Of a DNA stretch of 64,000 bases, positions 21,325-32,425 are shown one piece after another. The notes below the pieces were generated by a model. The model searched no databases, was not told the origin of the DNA, and saw only the letters and a program-made list of their open reading frames with translations. This DNA comes from Odiellus spinosus. Lineage: Eukaryota; Arthropoda; Arachnida; Opiliones; Phalangiidae. Both the position numbers and the translations under genes were made by a program. The stretch is from the NCBI GenBank assembly GCA_963920705.1, contig OY987237.1, positions 7,284,601 through 7,348,600 on the forward strand, in the 5' to 3' direction. Numbering within the stretch: position 1 is the stretch's first letter; each line of letters begins with the position of its first letter.

Positions 21325-22489
21325 ACGTTGTTGAATTTTATTTTGTTCGTATTCTGTCGTTATTTTCCAATTTGAGCCCTTTGTGACTAAATTATAAGTT
21401 TTTCCTCATTATGCAAGCCGATTTCTTTGGTTATTCATTGGGAGCGGATTGATATGAGAAGTAAAACTGACGTCACGCGTATATAAAAAAGTCTCGGGAA
21501 TTTTTTCAATCAATTAATTTCTCAATCTCAATCTTATTTCGAAAATATGATCTTATTATCTTCGTGAAATAGTTTTGGGTGAAACTAAATTTCATTGAAA
21601 GGTGAATTCAAGGAGTTATAGGACTATCTTTTAGGGGAGGTGGGGGTGGGACCTCCCGCTGCTTGCTTACCCAATTTTATATTCATAGGTACGATATTAC
21701 ATAGGCGACAGTATCACGTAGAGCTAGAACTAAATTCTATCTAATATATATTCCAAATACAAATATAAGGACCCTGTAAACCGTACTCTGAAACTTTTAC
21801 CATATATGTGTGGAAAAAAATGTTTTTTTTCAATGCCAATAAACTTTTGAATCTAAATATTTATAAGATACATCACAAGATACCGAGAAAAATATATAAT
21901 TATCTATGGATAATACTCGTGATAATTGATTCTTATTAATGAATATTCAACCCTCGTGATTTGAACTCTGCTAATAGAATATATTCAAGCTATGAAAATG
22001 ATTAAGTTTACAATATAGTCGAATCTTGAGCTTATGAATACTTAACTTTAAACTTCAAGGAAGAAGTAGTTTTATCTATATAAATTAAGTCACCTTTCAC
22101 TATTAACAAAGGCTAACAAACCATCGTATCTCCTTCACCTGACTGCCAAGTCGAGTTGTTAAAGTTCTAAAGAACTTAAGGGACGTGTTTGCCAAAATTC
22201 TTAAGCTTTTAAACTACGAGTGCTAAATCCACAAAAGCTTTAACTTAACAATCAAACAAAAAAAAATAAAATAAAATAAAAAGCCCCCAAAAAGGACCAG
22301 CTTAAAATTTACACGGAAATGAGATGGCTTACCTTTAGACGTACTTTAAAAGATATAAACGCCAAATTTTTTAAAGAGGCCTAATTGAAAGCGTTACTGC
22401 GAGAGGGTACGCGTCAAATTCCTACAAATCCATTTTACGTTACTATCTTCAGTGTCAAGCTTCGAATCCAGATTTGTTTTTACCACGTT
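21325..22489. other. Intergenic DNA, no gene supported
   Basis: Contains the promoter-like CRE/TATA pair at 21468-21490. Downstream there is only AT-rich sequence with no long reading frame, so no transcript product can be named. Confidence 0.45.
21468..21490 (+). promoter_or_regulatory. CRE-like palindrome followed by a TATA-like box
   Basis: TGACGTCA at 21468-21475 is the consensus CREB/ATF site, and TATATAAAAAA starts at 21480, so the two are 4 bp apart. TTCAATC, about 30 bp after the TATA-like box, could be an initiator. No coding frame of note follows. This may be a small or non-coding transcript start, or chance in AT-rich DNA. Confidence 0.3.
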
Positions 22490-22990
22490 GGTCTAAAATG
22501 ATGTCTACATATCCTACATTTTAATCGTTAAAAATATATTTATATTACAATTAATAACAGATTCGTATCGAACAGACTGCGAGCTTCAAAATAAAACTAA
22601 TAACAATGAAATCGGGCTAAAATTAACAAAGTTAAAAATATAAACAAATTGTGTTTAACACGTGGGTCTAAAATTACGTCTACATATCCTGAATTTTGAT
22701 CGTTAAAAATATATTTATATTACAATTAATAACAGATTCGTATCGAACAGACTGCGAGCTTCAAAATAAAACTAATTACAATGAAATCGGACCAAAATTA
22801 ACAAAGTTAAAAATATAAATTGAATTTCAGTTTTTTTAAGTCTTTTTTTTTTTATTTTTTGGCTGATTTTGACATCATTTTAAATGGTTCTTAATGAACT
22901 TATATATGATTATTGTAAAACGCTATATAAGCTTCAAAATAAGACCAATTACAATAAAATTTGCCAAACACTTAAAAAAATAATAATTGA
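22490..22990. repeat. 175-bp tandem repeat, two close copies and one diverged
   Basis: Copy 1 starts at 22501 (ATGTCTACATATCCT) and copy 2 at 22676 (ACGTCTACATATCCT), giving a 175-bp period. Both contain ATTCGTATCGAACAGACTGC and GAGCTTCAAAATAAAACTAA. A third, weaker copy has GCTTCAAAATAAGACCAATT near 22930. The size is typical of monomeric satellites, but only three units are present. Confidence 0.85.
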
Positions 22991-23723
22991 TTTCAAAAAA
23001 CATTTAAGTCGATATTAATTTCACTTGACTTTCAAATTTCCTGAATCTAGACATCGAGGGTCATCGTATGAACTAGATTGGGGTTGCTATTTTAACCCTA
23101 GTATATAAATTCAACTGTTAAACGAAGAAAACCAAGACCCTGAACCCCCTTTTTTTGTAACAATGAACTTGGCCATGATTTTACCATCCACATCTTTTAA
23201 CTTTGTATCCTATACTAGGCTGCCGGCCCTACCTTTTTTATATTAGCTATAGCTGGCTATACCTTATCCGTAGATATAGTTTTTATCCAGGCCTGGTCTG
23301 ACCTTGATGTCGGTTAGCATTGCCAGTTATTAAGAGTCCTTTTCTATAGGTAGACATCAATTCATTCTCCCCAGTATTCCCTTTTATTAAAAGTGTGGCG
23401 TCCCCACATCCCCGTCGTCTCCCAGAAGGGAGGTTTCTTCTAAAAGAACTTAGGAAGAAACCATCCCTAGCTCGGGGCCACACAATAGCTACAAAATCCC
23501 AACTATGTGTAGAGGACTCCTAGAGAACCCTTCCAAAGAAGCACCCCCTTTAAAAAAAATCCAAAAAATCACAATAATAAAATTGGCCGTCTTACTTTCA
23601 GATATCCAGATATCTAGAATAAGCACGGTTTAGTCCATGAGTAATCGTAGCACTAACTAATCCTGGAGTTATCATATCCTAAATTATTCCTTTAGTAATC
23701 GTTGGGTAATTTAGTATTATATT
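22991..23723. other. Intergenic DNA with a small hairpin
   Basis: GGTTTCTTC and GAAGAAACC near 23430-23465 form a perfect 9-bp stem. The minus frame at 23283-23483 ends in RHQGQTRPG, loosely like the segment discussed at 40k and 50k; I do not trust this match. No gene is supported. Confidence 0.45.
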
Positions 23724-25097
23724 AATCATAGATGAAATTAATCCTGGAGTGATTCTAGCCTACATTAATCCTGGAGTGATCATAGCCTACATTAATCCTG
23801 GAGTGATCATAGCCTACATTAATCCTGGAGTGATCATAGCCTACATTAATCCTGGAGTGATCATAGCCTACATTAATCCTGGAGTGATCATAGCCTACAT
23901 TAATCCTGGAGTGATCATAGCCTACATTAATCCTGGAGTGATCATAGCCTACATTAATCCTGGAGTGATCATAGCCTACATTAATCCTGGAGTGATCATA
24001 GCCTACATTAATCCTGGAGTGATCATAGCCTACATTAATCCTGGAGTGATCTTAGCCTACATTAATCCTGGAGTGATCATAGCCTACATTAATCCTGCAG
24101 TGATCATAGCCTACATTAATCCTGCAGTGATCATAGCCTACATTAATCCTGCAGTGATCATAGCCTAAATAAATCCTGATGTAATCATATCCGTAATTAA
24201 TCCTGGAGTAATCATCCGAAATGTATCATGGAGTAAACGTAGTTTAAATTAGTCTTTGAGCAATCGTAGCTTAAATTAGTCTTTGAGCAATCGTAGCTTA
24301 AATTAGTCTTTGTGTAAGCATGCAGCTTAAATTAGTCCTGAAGTAACTCGAACATAAGTTAGTCATATTAGTAATTATATCATAAATTAATCCTGGCGTA
24401 ATTATATCATAAATTAATCCTGGCGTAATTACATCTAAAATTAATCCTGGCGTAATTACATCTAAAATTAATCCTGGCGTAATTACATCATAAATTAATC
24501 CTGGCGTAATCATAGCTTAAATTAATCCTGGCGTAATCATAGCTTAAATTAATCCTGGCGTAATCATAGCTTAAATTAATCCTGGCGTAATCATAGCTTA
24601 AATTAATCCTGGCGTAATCATAGCTTAAATTAATCCTGGCGTAATCATAGCTTAAATTAATCCTGGCGTAATCATAGCTTAAATTAATCCTGGCGTAATC
24701 ATAGCTTAAATTAATCCTGGCGTAATCATAGCTTAAATTAATCCTGGCGTAATCATAGCTTAAATGAATCCTGGCGTAATCATAGCTTAAATGAATCCTG
24801 GCGTAATCATAGCTTAAATGAATCCTGGCGTAATCATAGCTTAAATGAATCCTGGCGTAATCATAGCTTAAATGAATCCTGGCGTAATCATAGCTTAAAT
24901 GAATCCTGGCGTAATCATAGCTTAAATTAATCCTGGCGTAATCATAGCTTAAATTAATCCTGGCGTAATCATAGCTTAAATGAATCCTGGCGTAATCATA
25001 GCTTAAATTAATCCTGGCGTAATCATAGCTTAAATTAATCCTGGCGTAATCATAGCTTAAATTAATCCTGGCGTAATCATAGCTTAAATTAATCCTG
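23724..25097. repeat. Two-block 27-bp minisatellite (ATTAATCCTGGNGTNATCAT)
   Basis: Block 1 (about 23733-24170): 16 units of ATTAATCCTGGAGTGATCATAGCCTAC. Block 2 (about 24360-25095): about 27 units of AATTAATCCTGGCGTAATCATAGCTTA. Diverged units with AGTCTTTGAGCAATCG link them. Both share the ATTAATCCTGG core, so they are subfamilies that expanded separately. Being a multiple of 3, the unit gives nine-residue repeat frames (AYINPGVII on plus, ITPGLILDV on minus), which I do not consider genes. Confidence 0.95.
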
Positions 25098-25704
25098 TTG
25101 GGATAATTTTAGCTTTCAGTTTTTCTCCTCATACATGTTTTCAAAACAAAAGTTTAAGGGTCTATTTATTATTCGTTGTAGAAATTTCAAGTTGTATATT
25201 TTTTCTCGTTTTAATTTGTGAGCGGCGCTTCCACCAATTAGAGTGATCAAGATTACGAACAATTCCCCTGAGCTTTCATTCTTCAGCATGATATAATTTT
25301 TAAACGCTTTTTTCTTTACATTAGCTCTCTTTCTCTCTCCATCCGCTACTCGGCGTTGTAGTACAAGCTTAAAGGAGGCCCACCCTCTATGTCCAAATTC
25401 TATTTTAGTTTGCAATCTGTTAGGGAAAATGTGGTTGAGAAAGTCATAGTGGTCTATCTTTATTTACGACGCAAACTCCGATTGCAATTTACCTCTTGAT
25501 AAAACAAAAGTTTTTTTTTTTATATTTTATTTCTTATATAATTTGGTACGCGCGCCTAGAAGATGGCTATCTCTAAAGAACATGTTGGGATTAAAAACTA
25601 TATAGGTATTGAAATTAGCCCCTGGCAACTTGTACCGACCAATGCCTACCATCTATCTACGAGCCTAAGTTTTCAGCGAGTAAATCTACCTATATCTCTT
25701 AATC
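25098..25704. other. Intergenic DNA, no gene supported
   Basis: A 99-residue minus frame (25116-25415) and a 60-residue plus frame (25563-25745) have no motif; the second runs into the next transposon. Nothing else is recognised. Confidence 0.45.
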
Positions 25705-26170
25705 TTAAAGGGAAATTGAAGGAAATCGTGTGTAATACGCGATAACTTTATTTTTAGATTTCTTAGACCCTAAAATAGGTAGGCGAAAAAAACGGTATTT
25801 AACTTAAAGGCTGATCACCATTTTGAATCCTTCTCTGAGAGAAGCGGATACGACCCAATCAAATCTCGTCTTTTTATTACAATATTATATATATAAATTA
25901 TAAGACCCCAAAAGGTGGCGCCACATTTCCCATAAGAAATCGATATTTGGAGACTGTGGCGACATCTAGTACAGCAGGTAATAAGATTTTCACAAAGAAA
26001 AATTTTGATTGGCTGGTATCCCCTTTTCTACGTGGACGATTTAAATAAGTCAGGAGGGTAAACCGCCGACTTTAAACGTTAAGGTGAGAGGAAGGACTTT
26101 TATATTACACTGTATTACTGTTTCGTCAACAAAATAGAGCTATAGAATTTTTCCTTCAGTCTCCCTTTTT
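25705..26170. mobile_element. TTAA element, family 2 (AGGGARACTGAAGGAAA ends), copy 1
   Basis: TTAA at 25705-25708, then AGGGAAATTGAAGGAAAT; right end TTTTTCCTTCAGTCTCCCT followed by TTTT, a decayed TTAA. The interior matches the inverse of 61880-62319: TGTAATACGCGATAACTT, CGAGCCAATCAAATCTCGTC-like, CCCCAAAAGGTGGCGCCACA. About 458 bp, no coding capacity. The AGGTGGCGCC motif lies at 25913-25922. Confidence 0.85.
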
Positions 26171-26587
26171 GAAGTCCACGTGAAACTCAAAATTTATTAA
26201 AATACATCATGACCGAGCTCCCACTTTCTGGTTAAGGACTCGAAGGTGTGAGATGTAAGGTATTATTATATAATATAGTTTTAGTATAGATTTAATTTAA
26301 ATGTGTTTTTAATTTATTTCGCATAATGAAACATTCAGGAATTGTACGAAAAAAAATAGCAAATCTTCTGGTTTATGGCATTGAATTAAAAGTAGAACTT
26401 GTGTCTAATCAAAAGACGTCCCCTTGTACCTTTAGCTTAATAAAATCCCCTCGACACGCGCTGTGGCATTCACTAAATATCATTCGTAATAGTTGGTATC
26501 ATAAATTAAGCTCGAAACCAACGAAAAAAGCCCTTAAAAAGCACCTGTTTATATTGAAGATGTTGCGTTTTTTGAAGGTTCAGAAGA
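26171..26587. other. Intergenic DNA; 98-residue frame not supported
   Basis: The plus frame 26326-26622 (start MKHSGIVRKK, basic and leucine/isoleucine rich) does not resemble a family I know. It runs into the foldback element at its 3' end. I leave it as unlikely. Confidence 0.4.
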
Positions 26588-26909
26588 TCAGACCAATCAT
26601 ATTATATCAGCCTTCAACATAGGCCGGCGTTTGACGCCCGAGACCTTGAGCGTCAAACGCCGGCCAATTCTCTTAATATTAAGACATTACAAGAGCTGTT
26701 GAAGGCTCAAGTAATATGATTGGTCCCAATTTATATTTACTTTTAAACAAACTTAACCAATTTTTAGAAATTAATTTAAATCAAAAAACGTGTTTAATAA
26801 TTGTTATAAAATTGTCGAATACGTTTTTTGGAATCCGATGATTCCGGAAATAAATTCAAAAGCTATTTTTTAATATAATATAAACGATAAAAAAGATTTC
26901 CACTTCATT
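26588..26909. mobile_element. Foldback element with perfect GGCCGGCG hairpin
   Basis: The 16-bp arm GGCCGGCGTTTGACGC (26622-26637) pairs exactly with GCGTCAAACGCCGGCC (26650-26665) around a 12-nt loop. Outside it CAGCCTTCAAC pairs with GTTGAAGGCT, and GACCAATCATATTAT with GTAATATGATTGGTC. The right side continues as in 15600-15780 and ends CATTCTCCCTTTAA, a TTAA-AGGGA terminus. No left terminus was found. Confidence 0.75.
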
Positions 26910-27499
26910 CTCCCTTTAATTTTGGAGTATAACCTATTAATAATTTAAAAGAATATATGAAACAAATTAAAAATATAATCATAAACGTAAGGTTTTCGTA
27001 TGAACTTTAAGTTTCGAAACATCAGCATTAAGTTCTATGAAACTTCGCGCTGATTCTCATTCGGTTGTTATTTTACCTTGTATTGATATCACGTTCGAAA
27101 CCTTATTCGCAACTTAATCATACTTATAACGTACAATTCTGTATACCTTTGTATGTAGTACTAATTCAATGTAAAATGTAAAGTAGTTCTTATAGCCCCC
27201 CTGAAATCAAGTAAAAATAAGATTGAAGACCATTTCATTTTTTTTTTTTTGGTAATTTTTTTTAACTTATCCGAAACGTGTAACAAATATTTTTTTTTAA
27301 ATTTAAAAAGATTGAGCTATCGAACACGAAATGTCTAGATTTACTATTATAAACTATTAATTTCTGTAATTATCTCTGAATATGTCTGTATCAATGTTTT
27401 TCTCAAAACCGCAGAGAGAAATATTGAAAATTTAACCAATTTTATGTATTTTCTTCGATTTGTATTTAGCGACTCAGTTTATTTGTTAATTTCATTTCC
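26910..27499. other. Intergenic DNA, no gene seen
   Basis: AT-rich with short T runs; nothing recognised. Confidence 0.45.
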
Positions 27500-28260
27500 A
27501 TAATTTAGAAAAAGTCCGGTAATTTCGAAATTGGCCTTAAAAGCTCAGGGAAAAGTCAAGGAATTTAGAAATTTCCCTCAAAAGGTCAGGGAAAAGTCAT
27601 TTAATTTTGAAATGAGCCTAAAAGGTCAGGGTATAAAGTCAAGGAATTTAGAAATTTCCCTCAAAAGGTCAGGGTATAAAGTCAAGGAATTTAGAAATTT
27701 CCCTCAAAAGGTCAGGGTATAAAGTCAGGGAATTTGGAAACGAGCCCCATATCCGTGCAAAGTCAGGGAATTTGTAAATGAGCAAAGTCGGGGAATTTAC
27801 AAAAACGTCAGGCAAAAGTCAGGGAATGAAAATTGGCCCCAAAGGTCAGGCAAAAGTCAGGGAATTTGAAAATGAGCCCAAATGGTCAGGGAAAAGTCTG
27901 GAAAATTTGAAAATTGACCTCAAAAGGTTGGAGAAAAGTCGGGAAACTTGGGAATTGGCCCAGAAGGTCAGGAATAAGTCAGGAAAATTTGTAAGGAACT
28001 GTTTATGATTGGTTAACCAATGAATTATATAGTAGTTATTTTAAACTGAAAATATTTGCCTTAAAGATTAAATTTTTTTCTCATATTCCGAGTAAACTAT
28101 CGACCCTGATTGATAAACTATGACAAATAAAAGTAGGAATTACCAAGAGTTGTCTCGTATATGAATAAATTCATGAAAACAGATTAAACTTTAAAATTGA
28201 TCAGGGAAATTATTTAGAAATGGTCAGGAAAAGTCAGGGAAATTAACTTCCAAACTTTTA
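27500..28260 (+). mobile_element. GTCAGGGAA-repeat element (hAT-like), copy without clear ends
   Basis: Imperfect internal repeats of about 38-45 bp (GGTCAGGGAAAAGTCAGGGA, ATTTGGAAATTGGCCC) to about 28000, then a unique tail shared with 34085-34370 and 58130-58550: AGGAACTGTTTATGATTGG, TTGATAAACTATGNCAAATA, and a final GTCAGGGAAATTAACTTCCA. The CAGGGTTCG terminus seen at 33911 is not clear here. Frames in the repeat are not genes. Confidence 0.75.
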
Positions 28261-29218
28261 TGTCGCTAGATTTAATTTTAAATTAAAGTAACTTCTTAAA
28301 GATCGACTAAAGAAGGGCCTATAAAGTGCTCGTAAAATATAAACTTAAATATAACTAATTTTATATTTTTATCCTAATAAGAATAAATTTATTTGACGCG
28401 TATCACTTGCCCTTGAAATTCCACTAAGAAAGAAAATATAAAAAATATTCATTGAAAGTTTAATGCACTTTAGAAGGTATTATTTAAGGAGTCTGATATT
28501 AAATTGTAGACGAAATTCTTACCCTCTTACATTTGAAGAAAATATATATTCGTAAATATATATGTATATTAAAAAAAGGTTCAAATATTTTTGCATACAA
28601 GACATATTTTTTTTAGATCAATGTCATAAAAAATAGAAAAAGCATCTTTTTGACACTTTGCGACGATGTTTAGACTAGAAAATACAAGACCATTTCTTTT
28701 ATTTTCTAGCCGCGATTGACACCCTAGAGTTTTCGTCAAATGTCAAATCTATTATTCTCCGCAAAATCTCGACAAAACTATATAATCAATTTCAAGTTAA
28801 ATTTGCTCTACGTTTAAATCTAATATCGACTATTTTTCAGGCGTAGAAATATCCATTCTATCTTTGCTCGTATTGTCAACTTAGATTGGTTTTCTTTTTG
28901 CAGTATTATTATAGTCTTTTTGCAGTTTCTAGTTACGGTTCAATGATTTTTGATCGAAGACCTATTGGTCGGTGTAAACCCGATATTTTTCCCATCACAT
29001 TTTGAAGAAAACCAAAAAAAAAAAAAAATCTCCATATAGGTACATAGTTTTTAATAAAGGGGAAAAGAAGATTTCACCCCCCTTTCCCAGCTTTCCTTTC
29101 CATTGCAGGATTGACGGGAGATTGTGAGTAAAGTTCGGAACAAATCAGTTCCAAAACTGAACTGCTAGCCTTTCTCTCTGCTTCAGTGGTTGGCAACACT
29201 GGGGAACGGCATCTATCC
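28261..29218. other. Intergenic DNA, no gene seen
   Basis: AT-rich. The minus frames at 29074-29384 lie mainly in the next transposon. Nothing else is supported. Confidence 0.5.
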
Positions 29219-29549
29219 CCTTTACCAAGAATCCATTCAGGTTCCATAAGAATATGGGAGGGCCGTGATTCAATAACCATCCTCCCACACTTTGTAACAA
29301 AAGTTCGTCTGCTTCGAATCGATTTTTCAAGTAAGTCGCTCCTGACATTATATTATTAACCCGCGCCACTAACGACCTTGACATAATATTTTGGGTAATA
29401 AAAATGGAGCCGACCGAAAAAAGATCTAAGCGTACAAATGTTGCGAAAATTGCAGACGAACTTTTGTTACAAAGTTTGGGAGGATGGTACCAGAGGCTAA
29501 AGCTATGCTCCCATATTCTTATGGAACCTGAATGGATTCTTGCCTTTAC
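29219..29549. mobile_element. 317-bp element with 7-bp target duplication, copy 1
   Basis: Element 29226-29542, flanked by exact 7-bp direct repeats CCTTTAC (29219-29225 and 29543-29549). The ends CAAGAATCCATTCAGGTTCC... are perfect inverted repeats for 35 bp; after a non-matching gap, a second inverted block (CTTTGTAACAAAAGTTCGTC) continues the arms. The copy at 44990-45306 has the same length, inverted. No transposase is present. Seven-bp duplications are uncommon: hAT usually makes 8, and P-like or Dada-like elements may be candidates. Confidence 0.9.
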
Positions 29550-29737
29550 TTAAGCCAGTTGATTATGACATGTGATACGGATCGATTTCTCGCTGTCTTC
29601 CTCGTGAAAGTACTTAAATAATCCAGAAAGTTAATTTAGTTTTCATTCGAAGCTTATCGAAACATTATTAGCATTATTTTAATTAATATTATTTATTTTT
29701 AATATTATTACAAGTTATTCATCATGGTCAATTTAGT
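29550..29737. mobile_element. Fragment sharing the GTGAAAGTACTTAA block
   Basis: TCGTGAAAGTACTTAAATAATCCAGA near 29603 resembles the internal block of the AGTGAGGCTGTCA family at 11068 and 14900. Only this block is recognisable. Confidence 0.35.
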
Positions 29738-29948
29738 GACAAACAAATATTAAACTAGAAACAAATTTCAAATTTACCAAGAAATAGGCTTAGCTGGATT
29801 CATGGAGATATCCTGATTTCCCCATATACGGACTATCGACCAATGGCATTGGTCGATGACCCTTATACGAAGAATGCGGGATCTCCTTGAATCCAGCTAA
29901 GCCTATTTTCTGGGTAAGTTTTAAATTTATTTCAAGATTAATATTTAT
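29738..29948. mobile_element. TTAA foldback MITE, family 1, both termini lost
   Basis: ACAAATATTAAACTAGAAAC, AATAGGCTTAGCTGGATTC and the mirrored GAATCCAGCTAAGCCTATTT with CTGGGTAAGTTTTAAATTTA are family 1 arms. Neither AGGGAGAATGC terminus is present. The right edge abuts a CAGGGTTG terminus, so a later insertion probably removed or displaced it. Confidence 0.75.
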
Positions 29949-30830
29949 TCAGGGTTGCCGCAGGGAATTTCAAAATTGGTCTAAAAAGTCAGGGAATTTC
30001 AAATTGGTCTAAAAATAAAATTGTAGAATCTCATAATATGGATTCAATTAGACCAGGGAAGCTTCCATAAATATGTATAAAAAATTATTATATGGGATCA
30101 GAGGCTTCAAAACATTTATGGAAAGTCCCTATTGAGAAAAGCACGTTTTTTACGAATACTTTCTCACAGTATACAGTTTAAACAGAACACCTATTTTTGG
30201 GGAGAAGTGATTCACGCAAGGAAGAGCTCCTACCCGAATCTAGCAACCTTGAACTTCCCATACAACACAATAAGTGGTTTATTTGGACAGTTATTGAAGA
30301 ATAAAAAAGGTTTTACACATGAAATAGCATATTACCAGAGGTATATAATAACCCCCTTCGGGGGGAAGTATGAAAGGTAGGCAAAATCGACGAACAACAA
30401 GTGCCCGGCGTAAATCGCGGCGGATCGACACACCGCTTTACTCCCAAAAAATAGTTACACCATTTTGAACCTCACTAAATTTTCCCTAAGCACACTTCCG
30501 GAACTTGCGAGCTGAAGTCAACCTTCGACTCCAATTTAGCAAACAGCCTGACTCCTGAGACAGGAAGTTCTAAACACAAATCGAGCCGTCTTGTTTATAC
30601 AAAGACCATTTACTAGAGTAGCGACATTGAGAAGTCCAGCGCGAGCTAGTGGCCTAGATAGTCAGCAGCGGGCTCTTCTTGTTCGTGATTTTTAGCATTG
30701 GTAGTATAGGGGGCTTTCATACTTCCCCCCGAAGGGGGTTATTATATACCTCTGATATTACTACCAATTTAAACCTTTAAATTGGTCAGGGGAAAACGGT
30801 GAAGATGGTCAGGGAAAACAAAGCCTGGAT
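29949..30830. mobile_element. GTCAGGGAA-type element interrupted by another transposon
   Basis: Starts CAGGGTTGCCGCAGGGAATT near 29953 and has two TTGGTCTAAAA units; after the nested element (30336-30754) the same kind of sequence resumes (AAATTGGTCAGGGGAAAAC, GGTCAGGGAAAAC). The right terminus is unclear. The 82-residue plus frame 30132-30380 crosses the nested element border and is not a gene. Confidence 0.6.
30329..30761. mobile_element. 419-bp nested element with 7-bp target duplication
   Basis: Element 30336-30754, flanked by exact ATATTAC (30329-30335 and 30755-30761). The terminal inverted repeat is 41 bp and perfect, starting CAGAGGTATATAATAACCCC; it contains the mini-hairpin CCCCCTTCGGGGG. 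The interior is more GC-rich than the surroundings and has no coding frame. It interrupts a GTCAGGGAA-type element, so it inserted later; perfect arms also point to youth. Confidence 0.9.
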
Positions 30831-32009
30831 ACCCAAAAATAATAATCTGACTTCACTCCAAAACAACCCCTAGAATTTACGCCAAATAAGCAGAATAGCA
30901 TTATCCTATCCCAAAAATATATTATTTCTCAAATATTTCTAATAAGGAGAAACAAACAAACCACTCTATTTATAACAAAAATGACGATAAACCGTGTCTC
31001 CTTTACCGTATTGTAAAACTTTATTTAAGAATTCTCACTAAATTCTACATTAATTCTATTTAAAAATATTTTATATTTACACCATGTACAACTGTATAGT
31101 TTTAAAAATTCTATATTTGACGAAAAACCCGTACATTGTACCAATTGCGATTGAGGCATAGTAGGTATACTACTAGCCTCCCCCCCAATCTTCCCCGATC
31201 GGCGATTGACGAAAGTTCAAACAAAGCCGCGTGAACGTTCCGTGTTACTGTATTTTCGTTGGGCCCGACATTAAATCTTAATTAAATCGCGTTTAAGCTA
31301 TCGGTGATGTGCGGATTTAACAACAAAAAGAAACCTAAGATATCCAAGATTAATGGTATGACAAAATTAGCGCCTCGCGTTTCCGTAATATTACGACAAG
31401 ATGAGATTTTTGACTGTAGTGTTGTCGTTTTAGGCTTAGCGATTGTCTCTTTACGCCTAGAGACCGGCAAGGCGGCGACCTCCCCGGCGCTCGCGGCTCG
31501 CTAAACGCCGCGTAACTCAATTAGGACAAATTTTAATTTCCTTTAAATCGGATTCAAATCGAGTGTTCATGTTTGGATTTTATTGTCAAAATGCGTCTGA
31601 ACTATGGGACTAAAGGATACCGAAACATTTGAGTCCAGATTTTGGGTGAGTTTTGTTTTAACTGCTATTTTTCAGGTAGTGTTTTATGTCATGTTGGTGA
31701 CTCGTGTTAGGCTTAGCCCTTCTCGGCTACAACGCATTGTTTTAGTAGCCATTTTCATCTAACGAAGGAGTAATGGAGAGGGAGATAGTCGGGGGGGAGG
31801 GGGAAGTTTAAATTTTGCCCGCGGCGAAAGCTTGTAGAGTCAAAGTGCTGACAATGCTTTCAACTTTAAACCAGCGAAGTTGGAAAGGGGGTATTGGAAA
31901 CATTTTTAAGCATTTAATTGACTGTATTTAGAACCCTTAAATAAAACTTTTAAAGGGTTTATATTTCGGGTTCAAATTAAACGTGGTTGTAAATTGAAAA
32001 CTTAAATAC
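30831..32009. other. Intergenic DNA with a CG-rich patch
   Basis: 31180-31520 is locally rich in CG and CpG (GGCGGCGACCTCCCCGGCGC near 31470) and is open in both directions (plus 31304-31504, minus 31282-31470). It could be a promoter-associated patch or first exon, but I see no known domain or good splice sites. The rest is unassigned. Confidence 0.35.
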
Positions 32010-32425
32010 GATACGTTTGGGGGTTTTAATGAAATTTGTTTGGGGGTTTTAATGAAATTTGTTTGGGGTTTTTAATGAAATTTGTTTGGGGGTTTTAATG
32101 AAATTTGTTTGGGGGTTTTAATGAAATTTGTTTAGGGTATTTAATTAAAATCCCCCCAAACGTATTTAATTAAAATACGTTTGGGGGATTTTAATTAAAT
32201 ACGTTGGGGGGATTTTAATTAAATACGTTGGGGGGATTTTAATTAAATACGTTGGGGGGATTTTAATTAAATATGTATGGGGGATTTTAATTAAATATGT
32301 ATGGGGGATTTTAATTAAATACGTTTGGGGGATTTTAAATACGTTTGGGGGATTTTAAATACGTTTGGGGGATTTTAATGAAATACGTTTGGGGGATTTT
32401 AATGAAATACGTTTGGGGGATTGTT
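32010..32425. repeat. GTTTGGGGG-TTTTAAT minisatellite with an internal inversion
   Basis: Units of about 22-24 bp. First block: TTTGGGGGTTTTAATGAAAT (about 32015-32130). Second block: ACGTTKGGGGGATTTTAATT (about 32175-32420). At the junction one unit is inverted, giving a 66-bp near-perfect palindrome at 32137-32202. Confidence 0.9.

Noticed and set aside
23283-23483. Homology of RHQGQTRPG to the 40k/50k coding-like segment
   Set aside because: Only about eight residues agree and the DNA alignment needs several gaps; it is probably chance.
23749-24168. 139-residue ORF with AYINPGVII repeats
   Set aside because: Product of the 27-bp array; the related block to the right is open only for 71 residues, on the opposite strand, as expected from unit length alone.
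23724-25097. CRISPR-like regular repeats
   Set aside because: The repeats are head-to-tail without unique spacers, in a eukaryotic setting; this applies to all arrays in the window.
26326-26622. 98-residue ORF starting MKHSGIVRKK
   Set aside because: No recognised domain; it ends in the left arm of a foldback element and its composition fits random AT-rich sequence.
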